NCBI GenBank assembly: GCA_963677085.2
Contig: CAXXFH010000004.1
Coordinates: 4,030,001 to 4,094,000 of the forward strand
DNA: 64,000 bases
DNA from: G963677085 sp963677085
GTDB taxonomy: Bacteria > Planctomycetota > Planctomycetia > Pirellulales > Thermoguttaceae
Direction of reading: 5' to 3'
The notes below the pieces were generated by a model. That model was not told the DNA's origin, did not search any database, and saw only the letters and a program-made list of their open reading frames with translations. Made by a program: the position numbers and the translations under genes. Positions 35,907 through 44,765 of this stretch are shown one piece after another; position 1 is the first letter of the stretch, and every line of letters begins with the position of its first letter.

Positions 35907-35933
35907 GCCTGCGGAAATATCGCCAGAGGCCAC
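35899..35933 (-). pseudogene. Cut-off 3' end of the IS-disrupted membrane gene
   Basis: When the IS630 element and one TA copy are removed, the reading frame of the gene starting at 37390 runs through here. It reads A-S-G-L-W-R-Y-F-R-R-H-K and then a TAA at 35899-35901. The restored product would be 109 residues with a basic cytoplasmic-type end. The frame match, the immediate stop and the adjacent terminator support this as the lost native C-terminus. Confidence 0.85.
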
Positions 35934-35935
35934 TA

Positions 35936-37095
35936 GTACGCCTTCCATGAAATTGTTTCCGGTGGTATAAGCACCGGCATGAAGGAACACATTGTACGCC
36001 TCAAGGACGAGGCCCGACAGCATTTGCAGGAGTTGGTGCATACCGGCACGCGATCCGTGCGTGTGGTTCGGCGTGCCTTGATTCTGCTGAAATCAGATGA
36101 AGGATTCACGGATGAGGAGATTGCCGAACACGTTGGTTGCACGGATCGAACTGTTCGCAGTATGCGTAAACGGTTCTGTACCGGGAGTTTAGAGGAAGCG
36201 TTGTACGACGCCCCTCGATCCGGTGCTCCGCCCACGTTTACGCCACGGCAGAAGCAGCAAGTCGTGGCGTTGGCTTGCAGCGATCCGCCGGAGGGCCGCG
36301 TCCGCTGGACGCTGGAACTACTCTGCGTGCACGCCGTGAAACGAGGCTTCGTCGATTCGATCAGCAAGAGCGAGGTTGCGTTGTGGCTGAAAGAGCACGA
36401 CATGAAGCCATGGCGAAAAAAACATGGTGCATTCCGAGACTCACCGAAGAGTTTCGCGACAGAATGGAGGACGTCCTCGACCAGTATGAAAAGGCGTTCA
36501 ACCCGAGAGAACCGTTGATTTGCATGGACGAGCAGCCGTATCAACTCCTGGACGATACGTGTCCCTTCAAGCCTGCCGTACCAGGCAAGGCGGCTAAGCA
36601 GGACTACGAGTATCGTCGTTGCGGCACGTGCAGTATCTTTGTCGCCGTTGAGCCGAATGGTGGCAAACGCTTCGTCCAGGCTCGGCGTCATCGCAAACGG
36701 GCCGATTTCGCACGATTCGTGCGTGATCTGCTTCAGCGTTATCCCAAGGCTCGTCGGATTCATTTGGTTCTCGACAACCTCAACACGCACAACGAAAAGT
36801 CCCTCATCGAAACGTTTGACGCTACGAAAGCGAAGCAATCTCTGCGACGCATCGTATGGCACTACACACCCAAGCACGCCAGTTGGCTGAACATGGCAGA
36901 AATTGAAATCTCCGTGTTGACCAAGCAATGCCTCGGGCGACGGATTCCTACAATCGAAGAAGTTCAACGTCATGCGGCGACTTGGGCCCGCGACCGAAAT
37001 CGCCGCAAAGCCATAATCGACTGGACCTTCAATAACAACGACGCCCGCCGAGTGTTCCCGGAACTATACCGGAAGAAACTTGCTGGATGACGTAC
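35936..37095 (+). mobile_element. Complete IS630-family insertion sequence, 1160 bp
   Basis: The ends form imperfect terminal inverted repeats of about 30 bp: GTACGCCTTCCATGAA at the left and the inverse GTACGTCATCCAGCAA at the right. Both are flanked by TA (35934-35935 and 37096-37097), the target duplication of the IS630/Tc1 group. It carries one transposase made by frameshifting. Both ends and the DDE residues are intact, so it could be active. It inserted into the 3' end of the membrane gene at 37390. Confidence 0.95.
35979..37090 (+). CDS. IS630-family transposase, made by programmed -1 frameshift
   Basis: Two overlapping frames: 35979-36518 (179 residues) and the DDE frame 36275-37090. 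At 36416-36422 there are seven A residues in phase A_AAA_AAA. Slipping back one base joins residue 148 of the first frame to ...TWCIPRLTEEF, giving about 370 residues, normal for the family. The first frame carries the HTH (FTDEEIAEHVGCTDRTVRSMRKRF). The second carries the catalytic triad: D in LICMDEQPYQ, D in LVLDNLNTHN, E in SWLNMAEIEI. The first frame alone would give a DNA-binding product without catalysis. Confidence 0.93.
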
Positions 37096-37390
37096 TAGCA
37101 ATCAGCACAACAACACATGCAATAAGGGCAAGCAATCGGATCAAGGTGCGTGACCTCAAATCGACGACAGGAACAGCAATTGCCACGCCGATTAGAATCA
37201 GCGCGAATACCACTAGTGTCGAAACCCAACTCCAGGACGTCCGGTGATTTTCCCATAAGGCACGTGGCTTTCGCCCCATACGCTCAGCTTTGCGATAAGC
37301 TCGCGCCTTAGTCCAGTCATTAACGACCACAATAACCAGCGCCACCACGAGCATTACACCAACAAATATTGCTTCGTTCGTTTTGTCCAC
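37064..37390 (-). CDS. Small membrane protein with C-terminus replaced by IS630 sequence
   Basis: The protein has 108 residues as now read. It has two hydrophobic segments (AIFVGVMLVVALVIVVV near residues 8-24; WVSTLVVFALILIGVAIAV and LIRLLALIACVVVLIAS later) with a basic loop (KARAYRKAERMGRKPRA). From codon 99 onward it runs through the TA site into the right end of the IS, giving STSSSKFLPV before a stop inside the element. The native end lies beyond the IS at 35899-35933. I do not know the function. The product may still be made, since the length barely changes. Confidence 0.8.
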   Translation of the reverse strand: MDKTNEAIFVGVMLVVALVIVVVNDWTKARAYRKAERMGRKPRALWENHRTSWSWVSTLVVFALILIGVAIAVPVVDLRSRTLIRLLALIACVVVLIASTSSSKFLPV

Positions 37391-37421
37391 GAGAGGATTC
37401 TCCTTCCCGCGTCATGAGGAA

Positions 37422-38234
37422 TTAGACTGGGCAATTAGCGATTTTACCTGGCCATACCTCCGTGTCGCTCAATAGCATCTGAATCGCCGTGTTGGCCACC
37501 GTCAAGCCAAAGATGCCTGTCAGCGTAGGCAGGCTGCCGAGCGACGCCCGTTGTCGCCCTCGCGGATGGGGCTGTTCGTCGACGTCTTCCAGATTTCCAA
37601 TTGCCGTGCGTCGCAATGTGCCGATCGATTCGATCGAATAGACACACGGGATGTCCAACGGTACGCCACGATTGCGCAGCCGTTTGCGCATCATGGCCGC
37701 CAAGGGACAGTTTTCGGTGGCGGCCAAGGGGCCCACGCGTAGCTTGGTCGGATCGGTCCGCAACGCGGCACCCATCGAGGCGACCAGCGGAATCTCGCGC
37801 TGCCGCACGGTGGCCAGAAGTTCCGTTTTCGGATTGACCGAATCGATGGCGTCGATTACCAGGTCCGGACGGTCGTCGAGCACCCGATCGAGCGTTTCTC
37901 GGTGGACAAACGTGTTGAGGCATTCCACCCGACAATCCCGGGCAATATCGAGCACGCGGCGCCGGGCCACTTCGCATTTCGGCTCGCCCACGGTCGATTC
38001 CAAGGCGTATAACTGGCGGTTGATGTTCGTTCGGTGGACCACGTCGAAGTCGACCAGCCGCAGCCGTCCGACACCACTTCGGGCCAGCGCCTCGACTGCG
38101 TAGCTGCCCACCGCCCCGAGCCCCACGACCGTGACAAACGAGCGACGCAATTGCGCGAGGGCGTTAGCCCCGACCATCTGCTCGAGTCGGGAGAAGCGTT
38201 CGTCGTCGAATTTAGGGGTTGGTTCTCGTTCCAT
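37422..38234 (-). CDS. tcdA: tRNA threonylcarbamoyladenosine dehydratase TcdA
   Basis: The protein has 270 residues. It is a ThiF/E1-like enzyme that converts t6A37 in tRNA to the cyclic form with ATP. It has FVTVVGLGAVGSYAVEALARSGVGRLRLVDFD near residues 33-63 (nucleotide site), then NINRQLYALESTVGEPKCEVA and a DAIDSVNPK motif. These match the YgdL/CsdL group rather than MoeB or ThiF. It is followed by tatD in the same direction, possibly co-transcribed. Another tRNA-A37 enzyme, mtaB, lies 9 kb away. Confidence 0.92.
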   Translation of the reverse strand: MEREPTPKFDDERFSRLEQMVGANALAQLRRSFVTVVGLGAVGSYAVEALARSGVGRLRLVDFDVVHRTNINRQLYALESTVGEPKCEVARRRVLDIARDCRVECLNTFVHRETLDRVLDDRPDLVIDAIDSVNPKTELLATVRQREIPLVASMGAALRTDPTKLRVGPLAATENCPLAAMMRKRLRNRGVPLDIPCVYSIESIGTLRRTAIGNLEDVDEQPHPRGRQRASLGSLPTLTGIFGLTVANTAIQMLLSDTEVWPGKIANCPV

Positions 38235-38276
38235 AACTTGAAAGATACACCGGCGCGACCAGCGGTCGCGGCTTCA

Positions 38277-39110
38277 TCAGATGTTCGCAAGAAGATTTCC
38301 GAGCAGCCGTTGGCCGTTTTGCCATATCGTCTGACGCACCGATTCTTCTGCTTCGCTGCGCACTCGGGCGACCTCCGCGAGTATCGATGGCAACACGCAC
38401 GGCTCGTTGCGACACGAACCTTCGATAGTAATCAGTTCGGCCGGACGATGCGAGGCCGGTGGCGGCAGAAATGGCGAGTCGGTTTCCAACAGCAACCGCT
38501 CGGACGGTACGGCAGCTACGGCCTGCCGTAGTCGCTTCCGGCCGGGATCGAGGATCGAGGCTCCCACCGAGAAGTAGGCTCCCATCTTCGCCAGTTCGGG
38601 CACCTGTTCGGCCGACCCGCCGTAGGCGTGCAACACGAAACCGGCTGGCGAGGTTTTTTCGGTTCGCAGTACCTCCAGCAGCCAGCCCCATGCCCGAAGG
38701 CAATGGACGATCATGGGCAAGCCGCGTTGGCAAGCGATGTCCCACTGCATGCGAAACACATTTTCCTGTACCGCTTCGTCACGGTCGCGGACCCAGCGGT
38801 CGAGCCCAATTTCGCCGACGGCCGAGGGCACCCGATCGAGCAAGCACTGCAAGCGGTCGAGCCACTCGGGCGAGCGATCGTTGACGAACCACGGATGCAA
38901 TCCCAGGGCGGGAATAATCCGTCGGTCGGCCCGAGCCAGTTCGACGACCGCTGCCCAGTCGTCCTCGCAGGTGCCGGCACAAACGATACGCCGCACTTCG
39001 GCCGCCTCTGCCCGACGGAGCACGGCCGCTCGGTCGGCGTCGAACGCCGGGCCCTGTAGGTGGGCGTGGACGTCGAGCAACGGGGCAGGGTGGTTGGAGT
39101 CAGACGTCAT
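38277..39110 (-). CDS. TatD-family metal-dependent hydrolase/DNase
   Basis: The protein has 277 residues. The start at 39110 is chosen because homology begins there (PLLDVHAHLQG); the frame is open to 39164. Metal-site motifs are visible: DVHAH at the N-terminus, ALGLHPW, AVGEIGLD, MIVHC, VLHAYGG and LLLETDSPFL. TatD proteins are 3'-5' exonucleases or tRNA-end nucleases. The last 40 residues are the usual C-terminal part of the barrel. It lies 42 bases before tcdA on the same strand. Confidence 0.92.
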   Translation of the reverse strand: MTSDSNHPAPLLDVHAHLQGPAFDADRAAVLRRAEAAEVRRIVCAGTCEDDWAAVVELARADRRIIPALGLHPWFVNDRSPEWLDRLQCLLDRVPSAVGEIGLDRWVRDRDEAVQENVFRMQWDIACQRGLPMIVHCLRAWGWLLEVLRTEKTSPAGFVLHAYGGSAEQVPELAKMGAYFSVGASILDPGRKRLRQAVAAVPSERLLLETDSPFLPPPASHRPAELITIEGSCRNEPCVLPSILAEVARVRSEAEESVRQTIWQNGQRLLGNLLANI

Positions 39111-39124
39111 TGCCGTTTGGAAAA

Positions 39125-39294
39125 ACCTTTTGGTTCCCGCGCTCTGTTGTTCCCTGGTTGCCACGCTTTGCGTGGAAACCCAAGCTTCGACGCTTTGCGT
39201 CGTGGGCCATAAGAACAGTGTCCTGTGGCGGTGCTACGACGCGAAGCGTCGCCCCAAAGTGCGTTCCCACGCGACGCGTGGGAACGAGAGCCTT
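39125..39294. repeat. Cluster of palindromic intergenic repeats
   Basis: Several copies of the GTTCCCACGC/GCGTGGGAAC and GACGCTTTGCGTC palindromes alternate, at about 39163-39178, 39188-39204, 39237-39252 and 39263-39286. They are the same families as at 1459-1510 and 54868. No gene is present. Confidence 0.75.
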
Positions 39295-39321
39295 CTCTTT
39301 CAACTACTAACGCCCAACTCC

Positions 39322-41136
39322 TTATCCCTCGCCCGCAAACGCTCGAATGTCGGCTTCCATGGCCGACAGCCGCTCGGCTTGGTTAGCTTTTGTTGCTGCC
39401 AAGTCGGCGCTGGCCTGGGGCGTGTCGTAGGCGAACATGTAGAATTTCACCTTCGGTTCGGTGCCCGAGGGTCGGACGGCCACGTAGTTACCCTCGGCGG
39501 CCAAGTCGAAGATGACCATGTCGCCCTTGGGGCATTTCAGTGGTTGAGCCTCGCCGCCGGTTTCGGTGACCGTCTGGTTAAGGTAGTCACGCCGCCTGAC
39601 GACGTCTATTCCCCCCAATGCTCTGGGCGGTTCAGCGCGGAACCGGGCCATGAGGCGTCGCATGTCGTCCATGCCTTTTTCGCCGGGCATTTGGATAGAA
39701 ATCGTCCGTTCGGCATGGCAACCGTATTGGGCGAACAGAGCGTCGAGTTGTTCGACGAGTGTGCGGCCTTCTGCCTTCAGGCGTGCGGCCAGTTCGGCCA
39801 ATAGCATGGCGGCCACGGCCCCGTCCTTGTCTCGGGCGTATTGGCCCACCAGAAAACCGTACGACTCTTCGGCCCCGAAGACGAACTCGTCCGGCCCGCA
39901 TTCGTCGATCTTGCCGCCGATCCACTTGAAGCCGACTAACAGGTTGCCCTCGGTGCGCACGCCGTAGTTGTCGGCCACGCGACGGATTAGCTCGCTGGTG
40001 ACCAGCGTCTTCACCACATAATGTTCCGGCGTAAGCGTGCCGGCTGCCTGTCGGGTACCGAGTAGGTAATCGGCCAGCAGGGCGCCGATCTGGTTGCCGG
40101 TGATCGTTTGCCATTCGCTTGCCGCAGCAGTCGAAACGGGCGCGGCGCAGCCGAGGCGGTCGCAGTCGGGATCGGTCGCCATGATCAAATCGGCGCCGAT
40201 CTCTTTGCCACGTTCGATGATTATGTCGAATACGGCCGAATTTTCCGGATTGGAGCTGTTGCCCGGTACGTTGGGAAAGTCGGGGTCGGGCTCGGCATGG
40301 GGGCCGAACAGTTCGACGTCGGTGAAACCGTCGGCTTCCAGTGCCGGCAATACGGCCGACGTTCCTACCCCGTGCAACGGCGAGTAGATGATCTTCAACT
40401 CCCGAGGGCCGGCAATCGCTTGGGTCTCGACGGCTTCGATATAGGCCTTGTCGAGTTCATCTTGAGCGAGGATGATTTTGCCCGAGTTGACCCCTTCGGA
40501 AAACGCCACCCGACGGATGTAGGTCACCCGTTTCATGTAGTCGATCGAGCCGGAGTCGTGTGGCGGCAGCAGTTGCCCGCCCGAGGGACCGTAGACCTTC
40601 ACCGCATTGTCCTTCGGCGGATTGTGGCTGGCCGTGATCATCAGCCCACAGGCGCAGTTCTTGTGACGCACGGAGAACGACATCTCCGGCGTGCTACGGT
40701 AGCCGTCGAGAAAGTAGACCGTGAAACCGGCGGCCACCATGATTTCGGCACACAATTCGGCAAACCGGCGAGAGCGGTGCCGCGTGTCGTAGGCGATGAC
40801 GCACGAACGATGGACTTCGTGGATGTGTTCTTTGACGTAGTCGGCCAGGCCCTGGGCGCTTTCGCCGATGGTACGATCGTTGATGGCGTTGGAGCCCACC
40901 GGATACATCCAACCGCGGCGCCCGCCCGTGCCAAAGGGAATGATTGTCCAGAAGGCGTCGTCCAGCTCTTTGAAGTTGCCGGCCAACAGCCGTTCGGCCA
41001 CCTGGGGCGCATACTCTTCCAGATAGGGCTCGGTGAGCCATGTGCGGATGTTCGCTACGGCCGACGTCGAAAGTTGGCCTTCGGCGCCTGCGGCGTTCAA
41101 CACGCTCAGGGCACGTTCCATGTTCTTCGTGGGCAT
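39322..41136 (-). CDS. Alpha-D-phosphohexomutase (phosphoglucomutase/phosphomannomutase)
   Basis: The protein has 604 residues. It moves phosphate between C1 and C6 of a hexose. The catalytic serine is Ser170 in MITASHNPP. The metal loop is MATDPDCDRLG, and the sugar loop has FGAEESYGFLVG. The phosphate-binding end reads VRPSGTEPKVKFYMFAYD. The length and long N-terminal part match the PgcA-type phosphoglucomutases. The specificity (glucose or mannose) cannot be told by eye. It is divergent from a second, smaller mutase 314 bases away. Confidence 0.92.
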   Translation of the reverse strand: MPTKNMERALSVLNAAGAEGQLSTSAVANIRTWLTEPYLEEYAPQVAERLLAGNFKELDDAFWTIIPFGTGGRRGWMYPVGSNAINDRTIGESAQGLADYVKEHIHEVHRSCVIAYDTRHRSRRFAELCAEIMVAAGFTVYFLDGYRSTPEMSFSVRHKNCACGLMITASHNPPKDNAVKVYGPSGGQLLPPHDSGSIDYMKRVTYIRRVAFSEGVNSGKIILAQDELDKAYIEAVETQAIAGPRELKIIYSPLHGVGTSAVLPALEADGFTDVELFGPHAEPDPDFPNVPGNSSNPENSAVFDIIIERGKEIGADLIMATDPDCDRLGCAAPVSTAAASEWQTITGNQIGALLADYLLGTRQAAGTLTPEHYVVKTLVTSELIRRVADNYGVRTEGNLLVGFKWIGGKIDECGPDEFVFGAEESYGFLVGQYARDKDGAVAAMLLAELAARLKAEGRTLVEQLDALFAQYGCHAERTISIQMPGEKGMDDMRRLMARFRAEPPRALGGIDVVRRRDYLNQTVTETGGEAQPLKCPKGDMVIFDLAAEGNYVAVRPSGTEPKVKFYMFAYDTPQASADLAATKANQAERLSAMEADIRAFAGEG

Positions 41137-41449
41137 GATCGTCTCGCTTCTTTCTCAAGGATGTTTTCTTGTTTACAGAACATTGTCGGAGATTGCTGGC
41201 CGCGGCAAAAGGGGAGGTTGAGAAGTCGGAATTGGGGAATTGGAGGAAATCCTGATTGCCGCAGCCAAGGATTGGTCGCTTCAGCGACCATCGGCGCCAC
41301 ATGTGGGAGCTCCGGTCGTCCTGACTTGCACTTCGGAAATACAGCAAAGTACACCTTTTCGATTTTCCGTACACTTCCTATACTGCCAGGATTCGCTTGC
41401 ATAGCGGCATAATCAGTTGACGACTGCGACAATCGAAAGGAACTTCACG
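41137..41449. promoter_or_regulatory. Divergent promoter region between two phosphohexomutase genes
   Basis: About 310 bases between oppositely oriented mutase genes. Both promoters must lie here, but I could not define them. No gene or repeat is obvious. Confidence 0.4.
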
Positions 41450-42796
41450 GTGGCGGAACCGATCATTAGCGTTTCGGGCCTACGAGGAATTATTGGCGAA
41501 ACACTCACGCCCGAGGTGGCCATCCGATACACAAACGCCTACGCCGCGTTGGCCGCGGATGGGCCGATCATCGTTGCTCGCGACGGACGTCCCTCGGGCC
41601 ATATGATTTCGGCTGCCATACAGTCGGGCCTTCAAGCCGCGGGCCGAACGACGGTCGACGCCGGCGTGCTGGCCACGCCCACCGTTGGCGTGCTGGTGCG
41701 TCACCTGAAGGCTGCCGGGGCCATCCAGATTACGGCCAGCCACAACCCCAGCCCTTACAACGGTCTGAAGCTGTTTTCCGCCGAGGGACGTGTCATTCCC
41801 GCTGGACCCGGCGAAGAAGTGCTCAAACGCTACCGCAGTGGCGAAACGCTATGGGTGCTGCACGATCAGTTGGGCAGCGCCGAGACATGCGAAGATCCCA
41901 ACGCTCCGCACCTGCAAGCCGTGCTCAATACGGTCGACGTTGAGGCCATTCGCCGGCGCGGCTTTAAGGTTCTGCTCGACTCGAACCGCGGCTCCGGCGG
42001 ACCGCTGGGACGGTGGCTACTTGAAGAAGAACTTGGATGTACGGTGACCGTACTAGGTGAAACACCCGATGGGCAATTCGAGCACACGCCCGAGCCGACG
42101 GCCGAAAACCTTGCCGGCGTACTGGCTGCCGTAACGCAAGCTGGTGCCGACGTCGGTTTCTGCCAGGACCCCGATGCCGACCGTCTGGCCGTGATCGACG
42201 AGTCGGGCCGCTACGTGGGCGAGGAATACACGGTGGCCATGTGTGTCGACCACGTGCTGCGGCAAACGCCCGGACCGGTAGTGATCAACTGCGCCACCAG
42301 CCGCATGTCGCAAGACTTGGCCGAAAAGTATGGCGTGAAGTTGCTCCGCTCGGCCGTGGGCGAGGCCAACGTGGTCGACTGCATGCTGGCCAACTGCGCG
42401 GTCTTCGGTGGCGAGGGCAACGGCGGACCGATCGACCCGCGTGTGGGTTTGGTCCGCGATAGTTTCCTCGGCATGGCGCTGCTGTTAGACGCGATGACCG
42501 CCCGGGCGATGAAGCTCAGCCAGTTGGCCGAGGAACTGCCGCGTTACGAGATCGTAAAAACGAAGATCGCCTTGAGCCCTGAAAAAATTCCCGCCGCCTT
42601 AGTCGCCCTGCAGAACGAGTTCAGCGACGCCACGGCCGACCGGCTCGACGGCCTGCGTCTCGACTGGCCGGGTCGTTGGCTGTTGGTCCGCGCGAGTAAC
42701 ACCGAGCCGATCGTCCGCGCGATCGCCGAAGCGGAAACGGCCCAGGTAGCCATGGGATTGTGCGAACAAGCGGCTGCCGTGTTGGCCAAGGTTTGA
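41450..42796 (+). CDS. glmM: Phosphoglucosamine mutase-like phosphohexomutase
   Basis: The protein has 448 residues. The GTG at 41450 is preceded by GAAAGGAAC; a TTG at 41417 is possible. Signatures are VSGLRGIIGETLTPEVA, the catalytic Ser97 in QITASHNPSPYNGLK, the metal loop QDPDADRLAVID and the phosphate end RASNTEPIVRAIAEA. The sugar loop reads GGEGNGGPIDP, whereas bacterial GlmM usually has GEQSGH. This loop resembles archaeal-type mutases, so mannose or glucosamine substrates are both possible. The gene name is a best guess. Confidence 0.75.
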   Translation: MAEPIISVSGLRGIIGETLTPEVAIRYTNAYAALAADGPIIVARDGRPSGHMISAAIQSGLQAAGRTTVDAGVLATPTVGVLVRHLKAAGAIQITASHNPSPYNGLKLFSAEGRVIPAGPGEEVLKRYRSGETLWVLHDQLGSAETCEDPNAPHLQAVLNTVDVEAIRRRGFKVLLDSNRGSGGPLGRWLLEEELGCTVTVLGETPDGQFEHTPEPTAENLAGVLAAVTQAGADVGFCQDPDADRLAVIDESGRYVGEEYTVAMCVDHVLRQTPGPVVINCATSRMSQDLAEKYGVKLLRSAVGEANVVDCMLANCAVFGGEGNGGPIDPRVGLVRDSFLGMALLLDAMTARAMKLSQLAEELPRYEIVKTKIALSPEKIPAALVALQNEFSDATADRLDGLRLDWPGRWLLVRASNTEPIVRAIAEAETAQVAMGLCEQAAAVLAKV

Positions 42797-42820
42797 CGCG
42801 TGTGTATCGCGATTAGGTTA

Positions 42821-42950
42821 ACCACGGAGGCACGGAGGACACGGAGCTGACACTGAACGAAACTAAGGATGAATTCTAAAGGATGAAGTATGAACACGGT
42901 CTTCATACTTCATCCTTTCTTGACCTTTCAAATCTCCGTGTTTCCGTGGT
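42821..42950. repeat. ACCACGGAG-bounded repeat with a perfect inner hairpin
   Basis: The outer arms are ACCACGGAGGCACGGAGG... (42821-42846) and the inverse CTCCGTGTTTCCGTGGT (42934-42950). Inside, a perfect 17-bp stem AAAGGATGAAGTATGAA (42878-42894 with 42902-42918, 7-base loop) repeats the outer arm of the 3973-4271 element. Confidence 0.85.
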
Positions 42951-42997
42951 GAAACATTTGGGTTGAACGATTCTCGAACCGTTTGAGACAAGCGTAT

Positions 42998-43339
42998 ATG
43001 CCGATCATCGTGAAGACGACCTTGATGCTTATCTTGTCGAATGTCTTTATGACATTCGCCTGGTATGCTCATCTGAAAGACCTGGGACGCAAGCCCCTGA
43101 TGATTGCCGTTTTGGCGAGTTGGACCATTGCGTTCTTCGAGTACCTCATCCAGGTTCCGGCCAATCGGATTGGCTACACCACGTTGAACCTCGGGCAACT
43201 GAAGATCTTGCAGGAGGTGATTACCCTGTCGGTCTTCGTTCCGTTTGCGCTATTGTACATGAAGCAACCGGTCAAGCTGAATTACCTTTGGGCCGCCTTC
43301 TGCCTGTGCGGGGCGGTGTACTTCGTTTTCAAGAAGTAA
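42998..43339 (+). CDS. DUF486-family small membrane protein
   Basis: The protein has 113 residues with four hydrophobic segments. The text IVKTTLMLILSNVFMTFAWYAHLKDL, FFEYLIQVPANRIGYTTLNLGQLKILQEVITLSVFVPFA and YLWAAFCLCGAVYFVFKK fits the DUF486 family, which resembles small drug/metabolite transporter units. The ATG at 42998 is chosen over the TTG at 42983. Transport is not proven for the family. Confidence 0.85.
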   Translation: MPIIVKTTLMLILSNVFMTFAWYAHLKDLGRKPLMIAVLASWTIAFFEYLIQVPANRIGYTTLNLGQLKILQEVITLSVFVPFALLYMKQPVKLNYLWAAFCLCGAVYFVFKK

Positions 43340-43382
43340 AAGCTTCTCCCCTCTCCCCGCGGGGAGAGGGGAGAAGGCTTTT
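43337..43382. terminator. Near-perfect palindrome between convergent genes
   Basis: A stem of about 21 bp, CTTCTCCCCTCTCCCC against GGGGAGAGGGGAGAAG, with A-tract and T-tract ends (one bulge) centred on GC at 43360. It lies between the DUF486 gene and serS, which converge. It can serve as a terminator for both and is also a sequence commonly repeated in such genomes. Confidence 0.75.
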
Positions 43383-43405
43383 CATGCTACCTTCTCGCGC
43401 AACAA

Positions 43406-44683
43406 CTACCCTCGCGGCTCGATCTTTTCTTTGCCGACCATCGGCCGCAGTACCTCGGGCACGATGACCGAACCGTCGGCCTGTTGGTAGTTTTCCAACA
43501 CGGCGATCATTGCCCGACTGATGGCGACCGCCGTGCCGTTGAGCGTGTGCAACAGTTTGGTGCCCTTTTCGCCCTTGGTGCGGTAGCGGATGTTCAGACG
43601 TCGGGCCTGGTAGTCGGTGCAGTTGCTCGTGCTGGTTACTTCGCCATAGTCGCCTCGGCCGGGCATCCAGGCTTCCAGGTCATACTTACGATAGGCCGGG
43701 CCACCCAGGTCGCCCGTGGCCGTGTCGACCACGCGGTAGGGTACGCCCAACCCGTCGAAGATCCGGCACTCCAGCCCTCGTAGTTCTTCGAGCATGGCGT
43801 CGCTCTGTTCGGGCGTCGTGAATGCGAACATCTCGACCTTAGTGAACTGGTGCACCCGATACAGCCCTCGGGTGGCGCGGCCGTGGGCGCCGGCTTCCGT
43901 GCGGAAACAGTGGCTGATGCCGCAAACCTTCATCGGCAACTGCTCGTCGTCGACCGTTTGGCCGGCCAACAGTCCGCCCAAGGGAATCTCCGCCGTGGCC
44001 ACCAAGCTTAGCTCCGTGTTGGCGATGCTGTAGATCTGCGTCTCGGGACCGCGGGGGATGTAGCCGGTGCCTTCCAGCACGCTGTTCAGCGCCAAGTCGG
44101 GCGTGGTCATAGGGGTGAAACCCTCGGCCATGAGCACCTCGATGGCGTAGCGTTGCAGGGCCAATTCCAGGAGTACGGCTTCGTTTTTGAGAAAGTAGAA
44201 CCCATGGCCGGCCACGCGACCGCCGGCTTCGAAGTCGACCAGATCGAGCTTTTCGGCCAACTCCACATGGTCCAACGGTTGGAAGTCGAATTGCGGCACG
44301 GGTGTTATTCCCCGGGCGATTTCGAGGTTCGACTTGTCGTCCTCGCCCACCGGAGCCTCCGGGTGCGACATGTTGGGAATCGACCCGTGGATCGCGTCCA
44401 ACTCGGCGGACAGCTCATCGAGCTCCGTACGACGCTCGTTGGTTTGCTCGCGGAGTCGGCGGCCCTCTTCCTTCCGGGCTTCGCGCTCGGCCGGGTCTTT
44501 GGTCTTGCCGATCGACTTGGAGACCTCGTTGGCTTGGCGGTTGAGCTGTTCGACTTCCGCCTGCATTTCGCGGCGTCGGGTTTCCAGTTCGACGAACCGG
44601 TCCAAGTCGACATGGACATTGCGGTTCGTGCAGTTGAGTTTTACGATATCGGCGTTTTCAAGGATGAACTTGCGGTCGAGCAT
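43406..44683 (-). CDS. serS: Seryl-tRNA synthetase
   Basis: The protein has 425 residues, the normal length. It charges tRNA-Ser. An N-terminal coiled-coil arm (about 30-100: VDLDRFVELETRRREMQAEVEQLNRQANEV) is followed by the class II core: GTGYIPRGPETQIY, motif 2 FRTEAGAHGRATRGLYRVHQFTKVEMF and motif 3-type TLNGTAVAISRAMIAVLENYQQADGS. The C-terminus reads VPEVLRPMVGKEKIEPRG. Confidence 0.97.
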   Translation of the reverse strand: MLDRKFILENADIVKLNCTNRNVHVDLDRFVELETRRREMQAEVEQLNRQANEVSKSIGKTKDPAEREARKEEGRRLREQTNERRTELDELSAELDAIHGSIPNMSHPEAPVGEDDKSNLEIARGITPVPQFDFQPLDHVELAEKLDLVDFEAGGRVAGHGFYFLKNEAVLLELALQRYAIEVLMAEGFTPMTTPDLALNSVLEGTGYIPRGPETQIYSIANTELSLVATAEIPLGGLLAGQTVDDEQLPMKVCGISHCFRTEAGAHGRATRGLYRVHQFTKVEMFAFTTPEQSDAMLEELRGLECRIFDGLGVPYRVVDTATGDLGGPAYRKYDLEAWMPGRGDYGEVTSTSNCTDYQARRLNIRYRTKGEKGTKLLHTLNGTAVAISRAMIAVLENYQQADGSVIVPEVLRPMVGKEKIEPRG

Positions 44684-44765
44684 TTTTTGGGGGCTAGGGG
44701 CTAGAGATCAGGGGCTAGATATAGGTGCTAGGGCTTCAACTTTGCCCGCTTGTCGGTGGGCAGTA

